Shown in pieces: positions 23,038 to 35,012 of a DNA stretch of 64,000 bases. The stretch's first letter is position 1; each line of letters opens with the position of its first letter. Source of the DNA: Isoperla grammatica. Lineage: Eukaryota; Arthropoda; Insecta; Plecoptera; Perlodidae. A program made the translations under genes and the position numbers. Below the pieces are notes generated by a model. That model was given only the letters and a program-made list of their open reading frames with translations. It was not told the origin of the DNA and ran no database searches. The DNA is taken from assembly GCA_945910005.1 (NCBI GenBank), contig OX246746.1, positions 34,062,686-34,126,685 of the forward strand, given 5' to 3'.

Positions 23038-23854
23038 CCTATATAGACCATGGACCAACCAGCTTCCCATTCCAGTACTACGGCAGGAACCAGTTCTGAG
23101 ATATGAACACCTTTCACTACCTTCAACATCATCCTTTACCTCAAGCGAATCTACAGTCATCTTCCAACATCCCCCTCCAAGTAACATCAACCAGCCACAA
23201 TGCCTCTATGCATCCAATACTAAGTACCTCTGACCAGCCACAAGCCTCTATGCATCCAATACTAAGTACCTCTGACCAGCCACAAGCCTCTATGCATCCA
23301 ATACTAAGTACCTCTGACCAGCCACAAGCCTCTATGCATCCAATACTAAGTACCTCTGACCAGCCACAAGCCTCTATGCATCCAATACTAAGTACCTCTG
23401 ACCAGCCACAAGCCTCTATGCATCCAATACTAAGTACCTCTGACCAGCCACAAGCCTCTATGCATCCAATACTAAGTACCTCTGACCAGCCACAAGCCTC
23501 CATCAAAACCTCACCTTTACCTTCCGACACGGAATTATTGTTCGACGAAGAAGTCTCCGTTCGAGAAAGCGCCAAAAAACAGCAAAGAGGTCGTCCAATT
23601 CCGTAAACATATATACAAAAGACAAATTGCAGCGTCGTGTCGTCGAATCAAATGAAAAATTAAATTTAAAAATCGACGAGCTGAATAAAAACATAATAAA
23701 ATCCAATGAACTGAAAGAACTCTCACTAAAATTAAAAACCCGTGAAGTAGACAAAAAACGTCTGAGGCACAATGACAAAATGGAGGTGATGAAAGCCAAC
23801 AGCAATCTTTTTAAACAAATTTTAGTGCATTTAAACAAACAGCCAGCTCCATAA
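23038..23854 (+). pseudogene. Harbinger Myb-like protein, exon 3 with in-frame minisatellite
   Basis: Begins after an acceptor (ACTGCAG|C at 23037/23038); with exon 2 the phase joins correctly. A Ser/Pro/Gln-rich region follows, including seven exact 14-residue repeats starting MHPILSTSDQ (23208-23501). After DTELLFDEEVSV the frame must shift to reach a basic stretch and a Lys/Glu/Leu-rich coiled coil (VVESNEKLNLKIDELNKN onward) ending at a stop at 23852-23854. A coiled-coil C-terminus is usual for Harbinger Myb-like proteins. A TGA interrupts the frame near 23098. The gene is therefore broken by one stop and one frameshift in this exon. Confidence 0.65.
23208..23501 (+). repeat. 42-bp minisatellite, 7 copies
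   Basis: Seven units of exactly 42 bp, nearly identical, each coding 14 residues in the Myb exon-3 frame. The length is a multiple of three, so copy-number change keeps the frame. Confidence 0.95.
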
Positions 23855-23999
23855 CCATTCACTTCTTCTTCCATGCCGTATCTCGTCTCCACTCTTTGTG
23901 TTTTATTTCCTTATAATTGCTAGCCTGATATCTGAGATTTTTTATGTGTTAACTATGTAAGCATATTTTCACCATCTTGACCCTGTTGGTGTACTTTTC

Positions 24000-24360
24000 T
24001 TTAAACAAACTTTCCAAAAGTTCAGTTCACAGCTCAAATAACGAACTTTTAAAAAGTTAAAGTTCTTAAAAAGAAACTACAATTTTGAAAAGTTCACATT
24101 CGTTTAACATATAAACTAAGTTCTTTTGAGACTTTTGTTTACTATTTTTTTTTTTTTATTAAAAGTCAAAGTGACATAGTTCGACTTTGTGAGTCTTGGT
24201 CGTGACCTTGGCAAAATCAGCTGAACAATTGACCGATTCGTAGCATCGACGGATGCTTGACCCCTCCCACACAAGGAACTTTTAAATTAACTTTCTAAAA
24301 TTAAAAAGTTCATTCTCAAAAAGAACTTTTCGAGTTCAAGTTCATTCATTTAAAAAAAAA
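24000..24360. repeat. Iterated AAGTTC/GAACTT region, hAT-like
   Basis: Dense copies of AAAGTTC and its complement at both ends, with a unique middle. This resembles the iteron-rich ends of the hAT at 33358-34266, but termini and target duplication were not resolved. Confidence 0.35.
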
Positions 24361-24947
24361 AAGAGTATGTACATTGAAAAGTTTTTGCCCCAACATAGCA
24401 TCTTGCGTAACATTGCATGTAATAGGAAGAATAACACAATTATATACTATAGTACCCACAAGTGTACCGGTACGTTTAGCTATTTATCATGCACAAAACA
24501 CAATGCTCTAAATATCCACTCACTTTCAGTCATTTTAAGAATATACTGGCTTACTAAATTAAATATTATTTATTTTATTTGCTTCTATGTGGTTTTAACT
24601 AAGTTTGGAAAATTCCAACTATGGAGTATGGTACCTAATATTTTTAATAATTTCAAATAATGAAATACAACACAAGACAGATGAGTGAGTTTTTTATTTG
24701 TTGCTTAATCATTACACATACATGTTAACAAAAGAGAATCAGTGAGTTTTGGAAAACTTGTTCAATCATCCACCACAAAACCAAACAATCGTACTTCTAA
24801 ATATGCTGTTAAAATTTACAGTTTTGAACTAAGTATTCTGTTATTTAAATAGTTCATGTTTTTATTTGCTAACATTTAAGTTTATAACACAAACATAAAT
24901 TAAGTAAGGGCCTTTGTAGACTGTTTGTGTTATGTAATACCAAATAT
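24361..24947. other. No gene seen
   Basis: AT-rich; the plus-strand frame at 24367-24660 has no recognisable features. Confidence 0.4.
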
Positions 24948-25105
24948 TTTGGTAGGGGATGTAGTGGGAACCCAACAGTTTACCTTGTACAGTGTCAGTA
25001 GTTGCCTTGGAGAACTGGATGTTGTTTGAATTTGTTTCTCAACATCCAGTTATCCAGTCAACTATAAGGTAAGCTGTTGGGTTCCCTCCGCATCCCCATA
25101 CCAAA
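24948..25105. mobile_element. Short foldback MITE
   Basis: Imperfect inverted ends of about 45 bp: TTTGGTAGGGGATG...GGGAACCCAACAG against TTTGGTATGGGGATGC...GGGAACCCAACAG from the other side. An inner pair AACTGGATGTTG / CAACATCCAGTT extends the hairpin. Confidence 0.75.
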
Positions 25106-25488
25106 TGAAAAATATAATATAGAATGTCTGTATGCATTATCATATCTTTTGTAATGGAGAACTTACCTCATCTAAGTTCCTTTATAATCATTAGAGATTT
25201 ATTCAATTCCCAGTCAGAGTCGGTTTAATTTCTAGAATCAACAATTAAAAATTGTAATTATTTTGTTTAACAGTGATTACTGATTATTGTACATATAATA
25301 CAAATGACAACTAAGATAAGAATTTCAAAGGTTATGTCTTAAATTGCCAAAGAGCAGGATTTGTCTGTATTTATAAACTTATAAACCATGCATACCCTTA
25401 ACATCACGCATTGTTTACTCCTTTATTTGATAGAATTATGAGTGCTCACAACTTTTATTCCAATTTACCACACATAATCACTTTTTGA

Positions 25489-26305
25489 TAGGGGTGTGCA
25501 AAGGGTTTTTTTCAGTTTGAATACGAATAGCAAATAGAACACACTCAAAAAGTTGAATATCAAAGTCGAATATAGAATAAATAAATAAATTCACATTTAG
25601 AGTCCACCCACTCAGTAACGGAAGTGATTTTCAGTGGGGGACTTTAATTTATAGCGACTAAACCAATTATGTAGGCGCCGAACACCATCGACGAGTGAGC
25701 GATAACCAATCAAAGATCGATATTTCAAATATGAAACATATGAATCAGAGATTGGACAGTGCGAACACCTGCGGACAAATGCCAGAATCTACAAGGCCGA
25801 TTAGAACCACTTTGAATTTATTGAGTGCTTCGTTGCTAAGACGGCTCCAAAGTCACCGTTTTACTTATTCCCAAGACAAGAAGTAATGGAACTGAATCCT
25901 TAATAGAAGTTAAAAAAACTTCTGCCTGAACCGGGATTTGAACTCGGGACCTTCTGCATTGGAAGCAGGGATGCTAACCACTGGACCAACGAGCCACCTT
26001 TTTCCCGAATATTTCCCACGATAATGCAGTAGTACTACACACAATTAATTAGTAAAATATTATTGGTTTTCAACATTTATTGACTGATGGTACTAGCACT
26101 GTAAGCAAATACAAGGCAAATAACATGCAGTAAACTGCAAATTGGGGGCAAATGGCAGGGGCGTTCGAAACCACTTCAAAAAGAATACTTTGTAAATATC
26201 GAATACTTCGAAAATACAAATAGTTACTATTTGAGTTTCGAATCGAATTCAAATAGTTAATTATTCACGAATACTTCGAAAATTTAGAATATTTGCACAT
26301 CTCTA
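25489..26305. mobile_element. Non-autonomous hAT with CGAATA iterons
   Basis: Ends TAGGGGTGTGCAAA and TTTGCACATCTCTA are inverted with two mismatches. Flanks CTTTTTGA (25481-25488) and CTTTTCAA (26306-26313) look like an aged 8-bp target duplication. GAATA / CGAATACTTCGAAAA motifs are repeated near the ends. The SINE at 25574-26005 is inserted in it. Confidence 0.7.
25574..26005 (-). mobile_element. Near full-length tRNA-derived SINE
   Basis: On the minus strand it starts with a tRNA-like head: GTTGGTCCAGTGGTTAGC (A box), a TTCCAAT loop, and GAGTTCAAATCCCGG (B box). A body of about 250 bases follows, then the tail with ACTGAGTGGGTGGACTC and TTTATTTATTTATT. CGAATAT on both sides (25567-25573 and 26006-26012) is the likely target duplication. 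This is the reference copy for remnants at 660, 3555, 6872, 8720, 18037, 40385 and 58255. Confidence 0.85.
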
Positions 26306-26489
26306 CTTTTCAAGTAACAAGTTCCGAACAAGTTATGTATTCCTCCCCAACACTGCAAAATAGACACATTTAGGTGGCCTACAATAAAGGTGGAAAATGG
26401 AATGGAATATGGTTTTATTGATCGTTTTTTATGCTTACCTTAAATAACTAACTACATATTACTTGGACTACCTACTAAATACATTTTAC

Positions 26490-27058
26490 TAGAGGCATTT
26501 GTTTTTCGCACATCGCGATAACACGAAAGTCTACACTTTAAGTTAGATTGTTGAAATTTGAAGCTTTCTCGACATGATAGTTCAGCTCAAGCTGTTTTTA
26601 AATAACGACAAAACGCGATTTTTGGGCTAAAACAACAAACAACGCGAAAAGTGGCTTAAATAGCGATAAAAACCACGAAAAATGCAACAATAATGCCAAA
26701 AACTGATAATCTAATTAAATTTCCAATTTTCCACAATCAAAACGTACAAAATACACGTCGACCAACCAAAAGATGCTTAAATTAATATAATATTCGGTCT
26801 AGCCACTGTGCGTACAATAAAATACAATTTTTCTTGAGGGCTCGTTAAGTGTAAATTGAAGGTTGTCCTATGTACGTGAGCATTGCTGACCGGTGGGATT
26901 TTGACCATGAATGCGCGAGGCATGCTGCCGTTTTTTTTCATTTTTCCTGTTTGTTATTGCTGGAAAATGAAAAAAAAAAATAAAAACATATAATACCACA
27001 TTATGGTTTTTTTTAAACGAAATTTGTTAAAAAATAAACTTATTTTAAAATGCCTCTA
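26490..27058. mobile_element. Non-autonomous hAT with TAGAGGCAT ends
   Basis: Terminal TAGAGGCAT is inverted as ATGCCTCTA. Flanks CATTTTAC (26482-26489) and CATATTAC (27059-27066) form an 8-bp duplication with one mismatch. The interior has repeated CGCGATAA, ACGCGAAAA and CACGAAAA motifs. It sits just past the stop codon of the Harbinger transposase. Confidence 0.75.
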
Positions 27059-27085
27059 CATATTACACATTACTTGGATAGGACA

Positions 27086-27464
27086 TTAACGCTGAGCTGG
27101 TGGCCACGCCCGGTCATTTATAAGGCCCCGTTGAATTTCCACAGCAGCTCTGGCAGGCGGGATTATAACTGGCACATTTTCCCTGTGTGCAGCCAAGCAT
27201 TCCACAACGCCCAAGTCTACCTCATGCTCCAGGCCAGCATCTCGGCACATGTTATGTAGCACACAACAGGCTACCGTAATCTAACAGACTCTTCTTGGCG
27301 AATAGTATTATATCCCATCAGAATCATCCAAACATCTTAATCTCGATTTAAGAAGCCCAAAGCTGCACTCGATTGTTGACCTGGTTCTTGTGTGCGCTCT
27401 CTGGTAGCCCTGCTCACGTTCATTGGCGTCATCAGCCATGGCTGTAGTGGGTATGCTGAATCTC
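27086..27464 (-). pseudogene. PIF/Harbinger transposase (HARBI1-like), exon 3
   Basis: Acceptor CAG at 27467-27465, then GDSAYPLQPWLMTP (its first Gly completed by exon 2). A frameshift leads to NEREQGYQRAHTRTR and STIECSFGLLKSRLRCL. IECSFG carries the third catalytic acid (Glu) of the DDE nuclease. Then come a TAA (27310-27308), a TAG (27283-27281), and VACCVLHNMCRDAGL up to a terminal TAA at 27088-27086. VxxCCVLHN is the usual C-terminal signature of HARBI1 proteins. One frameshift and two nonsense codons show it is dead. The last bases lie 20 bp from the target duplication of the hAT at 26490. Confidence 0.9.
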
Positions 27465-28747
27465 CTGCATGGGTGGGGAGGAAGTAGCATGGTTGGTAAT
27501 TGAAGAGATGGAAGAAATTGAAAGAATATCCTAGGAATAGAGGCACAGGCTACATGTTACCATATTGCTTCGCATAGTTTAGATACATTTCATATAAGGT
27601 GTAGTGTAGGCCTAATAATGGCTAAAGCATTTAATTTAACAGTTCAATGATTTTCTTTTCAAATGCATATTTTTATTTAGTTAATGTCTATCCTATGGTC
27701 AGTTATAATACTGATGTAAATGACTATAGATTAATAAAAAATATTCTGGCAAATGATTCAATATTGATCTTTAAAATAAATGACAGTATTGGCATCAGTT
27801 AAATTATCAATCATTTGTCAATTATCTTTCAATCGATTATCAGGCAGTAATTTCTTTTAACACACATTTTCCAGGGGAGGAGTTGTAGACCATAAATTGC
27901 AATTTACTTGTTATTGCAACTACAGAATAATCGATACAAAGAGATAAAAGATAGAAAAAACAGCTAAGAATAACTCAATTGACAAAAAAGTGAAACTAGA
28001 GGTATCATATAATGTTTCATGAACAAAAATACTAGTTAAACAGTTATAGATCAAAAACCATAAACGTTCTCAAAATCAATTATTTTCGATTCAATATCAA
28101 TTTATTGGCACTCAATATTAATCACAAGTTATTAAACGATTTTGGTTAACTCATCATATTGTTGCAAAGCCAATCGACAATCGTCAATAAAATGGTAAGT
28201 AAACTATGCGAATTAATACTGTAATACAGGATAATACAGAAGGGATATGACATTAATTATTGTACAGGAGATTGAGAAGTAGTGAAACATGATGAAGATA
28301 AGGAAAAGAAATTAAATTGTTTTCAAAAAAATATGATCATCAAATCAAATAACTACTTCGCTCGCCTCGCTACTCAAAACTCATATGTCTGGCTTGCATG
28401 TGCACTCTCAGCATATATAAATCAAGGATAATAAAGATAGTAGTATATAGTAGCAGAATAAATACACAATCTTTTATAGACACGTGTTCGCAATTGTTTG
28501 GAGTTCCTATTAGCAGCCTATTAGCCTTGTGACCTTGCAATTCTTTATAGCTTACAAAAGCTACAGAAGAAAGCTATGCTGATTACTATTATTTGTTTAA
28601 AATTTAAATAAATAAAAAATGTTTTGGTCTATTGTTGTTACTAGCCTATTTTATGTTGTGCTTTTGCGGCCAGGAATTATTTCAACAAATGCGGGAGAAA
28701 TGTTACGTTACAATGCATCAACATTATTTGACATTATTATTATTATT
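27465..28747. other. Harbinger transposase intron 2, proximal part
   Basis: AT-rich with no coding sequence recognised. It ends in a short ATT run that borders the LINE insertion. Confidence 0.5.
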
Positions 28748-29282
28748 ATTATGCAGTGGAGCTGAGTACACTACAGGGGTGTGTGAAGCGGAACTCTCGG
28801 GCATAACGTCCTATAGCCTCTCCATCACCCAAGACTGCCTATGCGTGATGAAGAATCACACCCTCCACGAGGTGGTGCTGGTAATGCAGAACATAGCGGA
28901 TCTAGAGGAGTAAACCTCGAACAAAAATCCCGAAGGTTATCAGCATCTGTTTCCCAGAGGGTCGGCTGCATATATCCTGGAGCAGCTGTGGTAGGGCAGT
29001 ACCTTAGTGATACACCGAGGGAGGGTCTCCATAGCAATGTCATCTTTGCAGTAGGAAGGTGATATAGGGATGGAGGCGGATGAGTCAACGGCTGCACCCA
29101 TAGCCTCAGTCAGGAAGGCTACTACGTCGGTAATACGATGGGATGGTGGCTGACCAGTATCACTAAGAAACCTGCCTACGCAGCTGCGACAGGCCTAGCA
29201 AGTCGGCTGTCAAGAAAAAAACACAAACGCTTACAAACCAGAAGATAGCCTCGGAAAACGGCCGGAAAATTTTGGAAAACGA

Positions 29283-29870
29283 CACGGCTTACGAATTGGG
29301 ACTTTGAATATCGGAACACTGAAAGGGAAACGAGAAGAGATCGTGGATGTCCCCAAGGAAAGAAGATTAGACATGTTCGGACTGTGTGAAACAAAATGGA
29401 AAGGAAGTGGAGAGGCGGAATTGAGAGATGGGTATAAATTATACTCGTCTGGGAGCGTAGATGAGGCAAGGAATGGAGTGGGAATAGTCGTAAGCCCAGG
29501 GTTTAGAGATAAAGTTCTTGGAGCCACGTATGTGAGTGACAGGATAGTGTGCATCAAATTTCGCATTAAAAGTAAAGACTTAACACTTATTCGTGTATGC
29601 ACCGCAAGTAGGGTGTAGTAGGATAGAGAAGGATGCATTTGAACAAGATCTGGAAGGTCGCATCGAGAAGAACAACATACTTATCATGGGAGATTTTAAT
29701 GCACATGTGGGAAATGTCTTCCGATTCCACACGGGTTCGGAAGACAAAATAGAGAAGGAAAGAGACTGTTGGAAATGTGTCGGAGACATGGGTTGAAGGT
29801 AGGAAACACTTGGTACAAGAAAAGGGATAGCCAGAAGATAACAAAATATAGCTGGAATGGTGAACAAGGC
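29283..29870 (+). pseudogene. LINE ORF2, APE endonuclease part
   Basis: Frames read IGTLNIGTLKGKREEIVD, then DMFGLCETKWKGSG and RNGVGIVVSPGFRDK, then ILIMGDFNAHVGN. These are the N-terminal, metal-binding Glu (CETKW) and GDFNAH motifs of the APE-type endonuclease that nicks the target. Frameshifts at about 29600 and 29790 and the MITE at 29871 break it. The domain resumes at 30273. Confidence 0.85.
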
Positions 29871-30272
29871 AGTGGCGTCACTAGGGGGTTTTGGGGGGGG
29901 CCTGCGCCCCCCCAATCGCAATCTGCGCCCCTCCAATAATTTCCTCGTTCAATCAATTGTATTGCTTAAATTTCCAATCTTAAAGTGCTAGCGTGTCTCT
30001 TTAAAAAATCGAAGATCAAAAGTCTTTTGATCAACAATACTTACATCACAGACATAACTATCATCATTTATCGATTTTTAAACGTGTTTATATGCGTTCT
30101 AACAAAATAGTAGTCTGAAAAATTTTCGGGCGGCTGGGGCTTCGCCCCAGACCCCTTAAAGCTTCGCCAAGTCCCGGGGCCCCTAACATCGTTTTTCGTA
30201 CGGGGCCCTTACCCCCCCCCAGTCCGCCACTGCTTGCGCCCCCCCAATCCCAGAATCCTAGTGACGCCCCTG
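29871..30272. mobile_element. hAT MITE inserted in the LINE
   Basis: Ends CAGTGGCGTCACTAGG and CCTAGTGACGCCCCTG are inverted with one mismatch. The exact 8-bp duplication GAACAAGG lies at 29863-29870 and 30273-30280. The G/C-rich ends flank a 400-bp interior with no coding sequence. It splits the endonuclease domain. Confidence 0.93.
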
Positions 30273-32512
30273 GAACAAGGAACAGTTTTGGATTATATTC
30301 TTATAGATGGGGATCTAAAACCAGATCTAAGGGAAGTGAAAGTTATTCCAGGTGTATCCATAGATAGCGATCACAGACTAGTAGTTGCCGAATTTAAAGA
30401 ACTGAAGACAATCAAGAAGAGCACAACCCAAGAAAGGATAATACGTGTGTGGAAGTTGAAGGAAAGAGATGTAGCTACAGAATATAAGGAGAAGGTGACT
30501 GCACTAATTCCAAAAGGCAATATAGGAGGGGTGGAAGAGGAATGGAATGCTTTCAAGAGGGGTCTTGTTCAAACGGCAGAACGGGTGGAAAAAGACGCTA
30601 CAGAGACACCATGGTGGAATAACCTGACACGAGAAGCCACTACAAAGAAAAATAATGCATTCAGAGAATGGTATAGAGTTAAGTCTCAGGAAACTAGGGC
30701 TGAGTACAACAAGTGTAAAAGAAATGCACGAGTAGTAGTCAAGGAAGAACGGCGGAAGTGGTTCCTTGGATGGACAGAAGAGATGAGGGAGGATGTTCAT
30801 GGCAACAAGATGTTATATGGCCTCATGAGAGAAAGGAGAAAAGAAAAGGTTGAATGTCAAAATCTAGTCAAAGAAAATGGTGAAGTAGTGACGGATGATG
30901 AGGTGAAGAAGCAAATGTGGAAGACATACTTTGAAACCCTTCTTAACCCTGGTGCCAATCAACAGCCAACAAGAACAGTTGAGGAAATACATAGAGAGAG
31001 TCTACAGATGAGGATGATGAAGAAGAAGGTAACATCACATGGAGAGAGGTGGAAATGGCAATGAAGAAAATGAAAAATGGTAAAGCTGTGGGGGTGGATG
31101 AGTTGGCAATAGAAATTATAAGAGGTGCAGGTGTTGTCACAATACAGTGAATGGGTCTTGAATGTGGTATGGAAAAATAAGACAGTGCCATTGGATTGGA
31201 AAAAGGGACTCATTGTACCTCTTTTTAAAAAGGAGACAAGAGGAAGTGTGCTAACTATAGAGGCATTACACTAACCTGTCACTCTGCGAAGATTTATGAA
31301 AGGATAATAGATAGTCTGATACGAGAAGCAGTTGAGGGAGACCTGAGATAAGAACAACATGGACTTAGGAGAGGAAGGTCGACTGTGGACTTGATCTTTG
31401 CACTCAGACAATTAATTGAAAAGTGTTACGAACGGGAGATGGACCTGTGTATGGCATTTTTAGATATTGAAAAGGCATATGATAGTGTCAAGAGAGAGAA
31501 GGTTTGGAATGCTATGCGAGCGATAGGGGTAAGCGAAGGCATCATAAAGAGAGTAAAAGAAATGTACTCAATATCTAGAAGTGCCGTAAAGACAAGAAGT
31601 GGCCATATGGAGTGGTTTGACATCAGAAGTGGATTAAAACAAGGAAGCGTTCTGTTCCCACTATTGTACATTATTGTCATGGATGAAGTAACAAGAAAAG
31701 AAGTAGAGAGGATAGGAGAAGAATGCCTTACAATAATGTTATTTGCGGATGATCTAGTGGTATGGAGAGAGAATGAAGAGGAGGTTCAATCTCAAGTTGA
31801 TATATGGAGTGAGATGGCGTAAGAGTATGGGTTGGTGTTTGGAAGTGAAAAGAGCGAAGTAATGTTAATGACACGAGACATTGCAAAGAACACCCAAATT
31901 GTACTAGGAGGACATATTTTAAAACAAGTTGAGAGTTTTAAGTATGTGGGGACTGTGGTGGCGAGGGATGGGAAGATGACACAAGAGATAGGAAGAAGGA
32001 TGCAGCAGGCTATAGGGTTGTTTCAATCCATTAGAGATCTAGTATGGAACAGAGGTGCCAAAGAAGTGTAAGCTGGCCATATATCAAACCTACTTTGTCC
32101 CAATACTAACATACGCAGCAGAAACTTGGACGATGACAACACCAGAAGAGAGCCTGGTACAAGCTGCAGACATGAAGTTTTTGATAAGTATTGTGGGGAA
32201 GACTAGATGGGACAGGATAAAGAATGACGACATAAGAAACCAACTAGGCGTAAGGAATTTATTGGAGCGTATTGGAGAGAGAAGACTGAAATGGTTCGGA
32301 CATGTCAAGAGGATGGAAATAGAAAGATTGCCGAGGAGAATGCTAGAACTGGAGATTCCAGGTACAAGAACGACAAAGTGAGGAAGGATGTGGAAATGCG
32401 AGGAGGGGACTGGAATGTAGTTGAGGGGGAAGAGTGGTGGCAGGATAGAAGAAGATGGAGAGGCTTATCTTCAATGCCGACCCAACGCAGAGTTGGACGT
32501 GGCAACAGATGA
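30273..32512 (+). pseudogene. LINE ORF2, endonuclease end and reverse transcriptase
   Basis: Continues with DYILIDGDLKPD and SDHRLVVAEF, the last endonuclease motifs (Ser-Asp-His). A Lys/Glu-rich linker leads to the reverse transcriptase: MKNGKAVGVDELAIEI, LDIEKAYDSVKRE (first catalytic Asp), SGLKQGSVL, and LFADDLVVW (the Ala-Asp-Asp centre). The C-terminal part has YGLVFGSEKSEVMLM, FKYVGTVVARDG, KLAIYQTYFVPILTYAAETW and RRLKWFGHVKRM. Stops and shifts occur at about 31064, 31140, 31350, 31820, 32070 and 32380. Synthesises cDNA at the nicked target in active relatives. Confidence 0.9.
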
Positions 32513-32517
32513 TAATG

Positions 32518-32519
<2 letters not shown>

Positions 32520-32574
<55 letters not shown>

Positions 32575-32660
32575 ATTATTATTATGATTATTACTATAAT
32601 TAATTAATTACTATTATAATTATTGTTATTATTAAAATAATAATAATAATTATTATTATT
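32520..32660. repeat. ATT microsatellite, LINE tail
   Basis: Pure then imperfect ATT/TTA repeat directly after the last LINE ORF codons, as usual for RTE-type 3' ends. Confidence 0.9.
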
Positions 32661-32699
32661 ATTAATATTATGCAGTACATATTATATACTTAGACCTAC

Positions 32700-33100
32700 C
32701 TAATAACCAGCCACCCACAATTGTACCATTCTGAAATAGTGCAAGTAGCTGGCTTTGTGCCCAGATATGGGCATCATGGTTGGAGCCTGGAAAGTCTGCA
32801 TAGACCTTGAGGAACTTTAGGTTTGCATCGCAGACAGCCATGACATTCATGCTGAACCCTTGGTGCCTGTTAATGTTCTGTTCCTGGCGTTCCCTAGGGG
32901 CCGCCGTATATTAACGTGCATGCCGTCAATGGCTCCTAAGACATTGGGGAAATGACCCAAGTTGTAAAAATCTACCTTGACCCCGGCTTGCTCTTCCAGA
33001 GTCATGGGGAACCGGATAACTCTGGGAGCCAGTTCAACCAGGGCATCAGTTACGGTTTTAATGATTTTGCTGGTAGCTGCCTGCGACATCGTGTGACGAG
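32700..33100 (-). pseudogene. PIF/Harbinger transposase (HARBI1-like), exon 2
   Basis: Acceptor TTTTTACACAG precedes 33100. Reads MSQAATSKIIKTVTDALVEL, then NVLGAIDGMHV (first catalytic Asp), a frameshift near 32890, then INRHQGFSMNVMAVCDAN and FPGSNHDAHIW (second catalytic Asp), ending GGWLLG at a donor (TTAG|GTAGGT, 32700/32699). Joining this donor to the exon-3 acceptor keeps the frame and gives the family motif LLGDSAYP, which confirms both splice sites. DNA-strand cleavage and transfer in active members. Confidence 0.92.
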
Positions 33101-33357
33101 CTGTGTAAAAATCAGATAAAGTTGATTATATGATGGTAGTCTAAAAGGGAGGTATTGTAGTAAACCATGTATGCAGTGTATGCAGTGTTTAAGGGTTCAC
33201 AAACTTGAACCTTGATCACTACTATGTGTGGACGAAGTACCATGAATAGTTATCTAAAAATGTTACTATTGCAGTTGTTTGCATCCATAATACAGTATAT
33301 TCAATAATCATTAAGTAATTATATAACTGTGTGCACCTTGTCCGATATACCAGTTTA
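33101..33357. other. Transposase intron 1, 3' end
   Basis: Pyrimidine-rich acceptor region on the minus strand, otherwise featureless; bounded upstream by the hAT at 33358. Confidence 0.5.
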
Positions 33358-34266
33358 CAATGTTGGGTAGGAACGGATTTTTTTAGTTCCGTTCCTAGGA
33401 ACTAGTTCCTTTTTAAGGAACTAAGGAACGGTATAGTTCCTTTATTCCACCCAGGAACTGTGGAACGCCATAGTTCCAATTTTCTAGGAACTGTAACTTA
33501 TTTTCATAAGTTCCTTTTATTTTTACTTGATTGTACAAGCATGAAGGGCAAAAGCGCCAAAACATAGTTTACTTACAAGATGACAGAAACGAGAAATCTA
33601 AAACAACTTTTTTTGTAATATTTCATTCTTGTCTACCCATCCCAACCCTCCACCTGCTACGCCACCCCCGCGTGGGGTCTCCAATTAGTCGCACACCGGC
33701 GCAAGTTGAAGACCCGAAACCGGTGACTAATCCCAAATCGCTCGTGCGGAATAAGCGTGTCATGTCACTTATAACTGACCAACCGTCCGACCCCTCCTAC
33801 ACAGGTGTGATTTTCAATACAATATCCTCATTTTGATTCCTACAAACCTCAACCATATTTTAGGCATTATTTGCGATCCCTTAATTGGATTTGAATGTAA
33901 TTTAAAAAATTTAATTAAATTAATTATAATAGTTATTAATAATTAATATAAATTGTAATGCATTAAGAATTAAGAATATAAAATAACCTTTTACTTTTAG
34001 TCAATATTCTTGGTGTAGGCCTAATACATAAACCCGGATAATAACCATTGAGTCGATGGTTAGTATCCCGCTCGGCAATATCCAAAGAAAAATGGTTGTT
34101 TGCGGAAAGGAACTATTTAGGAACTTAGTTCCATTTTGAAAGGAACTAAGGAACGCCCCAGTCTATTTTTTTTTTGAGGAACTTGGAACTGGAAAGAGTT
34201 CCTTTTTCCTTACGTGGAACTGGAACTGGAACTAGGTCCATTTTTTAAGGAACTTACCCAACACTG
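33358..34266. mobile_element. Non-autonomous hAT with GGAAC iterons
   Basis: Ends CAATGTTGGGTA and TACCCAACACTG (one mismatch) are flanked by exact CCAGTTTA (33350-33357 and 34267-34274). About 20 copies of GGAAC/GTTCC crowd the outer 150-200 bp at each end, probably transposase-binding iterons. The open frames inside show no transposase motif. Confidence 0.92.
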
Positions 34267-34274
34267 CCAGTTTA

Positions 34275-35007
34275 GGCCTACGCCTTCAAACAAATTTCAA
34301 AATAACTTTTCAAATACATGTATTTGTAAGAGACGGATTGGATCTATAGGCTACATACGGTACATGCAAGATAAGAATGTAAAGAGTAAATACCGCAACA
34401 TAGGGAATGTTTGTTGAAAACCCTACGACTTATGGTGTGCACTCCTTTGAAAATTCTATAATAGGCCTACCTGAAGTGAGCTTAAGCCCTAAATATAATT
34501 AAAATATAAAATTATAAAATCAAAAATAGTAATATGACTACCTAAATAAATGCTTTTTATTGCAGTTAACCTCTTATCATATCTCTCTGACAGAAGATCA
34601 CTATCCATGCAAATATAACAGAACAAAATGGAAATCAGTGGCTAGAGAAAAGATGTTTTCTATTTTCTTTTGTCTACTAAAATGTATGGTCTACACTACA
34701 GAATCTACTTTCATTTACATAACTAGTACTACATAATCATTCACTGTTTAGAATTTTCTACCTTGCTAGTAGATGATACAAGTAAGTCTACTTATTCATA
34801 CCAGACCAATAACACTACATGACAGTGACTTTCTAGTGTGTATGATTGTTATATTAAAGAGCTATGTGCTATAATCTTAAATGTGCATTTTTAGTGGCAT
34901 TACCTGCTGCACTAGTGAGCTATAATTAGCTGCATTTATCTAGATCCTGTAAATAACATTGATTTTAAATGAAAAACAATGTTTTATTATACAGTAGGCT
35001 TACCCTG
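34275..35007. other. Transposase intron 1; no gene
   Basis: AT-rich, unassigned. Confidence 0.45.
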
Positions 35008-35012
35008 GTACC

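Larger units (their letters stand above)
28758..32666 (+). mobile_element. RTE/BovB-like LINE, about 3.5 kb plus hAT insertion
   Basis: A non-LTR retrotransposon with a non-coding 5' region (28758-29280), an endonuclease-reverse transcriptase ORF in fragments, and an ATT-repeat tail (about 32520-32660). The 10-bp ATTATGCAGT at 28748-28757 recurs at 32667-32676 as the target duplication. The insertion is in transposase intron 2, about 30 bp from the exon-2 donor. A 402-bp hAT MITE (29871-30272) interrupts it. Confidence 0.9.

Noticed and set aside
23141..23575. Minus-strand frame with a regular 14-residue Cys/Gly/Trp repeat
   Set aside because: It is the antisense shadow of the 42-bp minisatellite; the sense frame joins the Myb exon.
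28632..28913. Hydrophobic 93-codon frame as LINE ORF1 or secreted protein
   Set aside because: It straddles the LINE insertion boundary at 28757 and an ATT run, so it cannot be a single gene.
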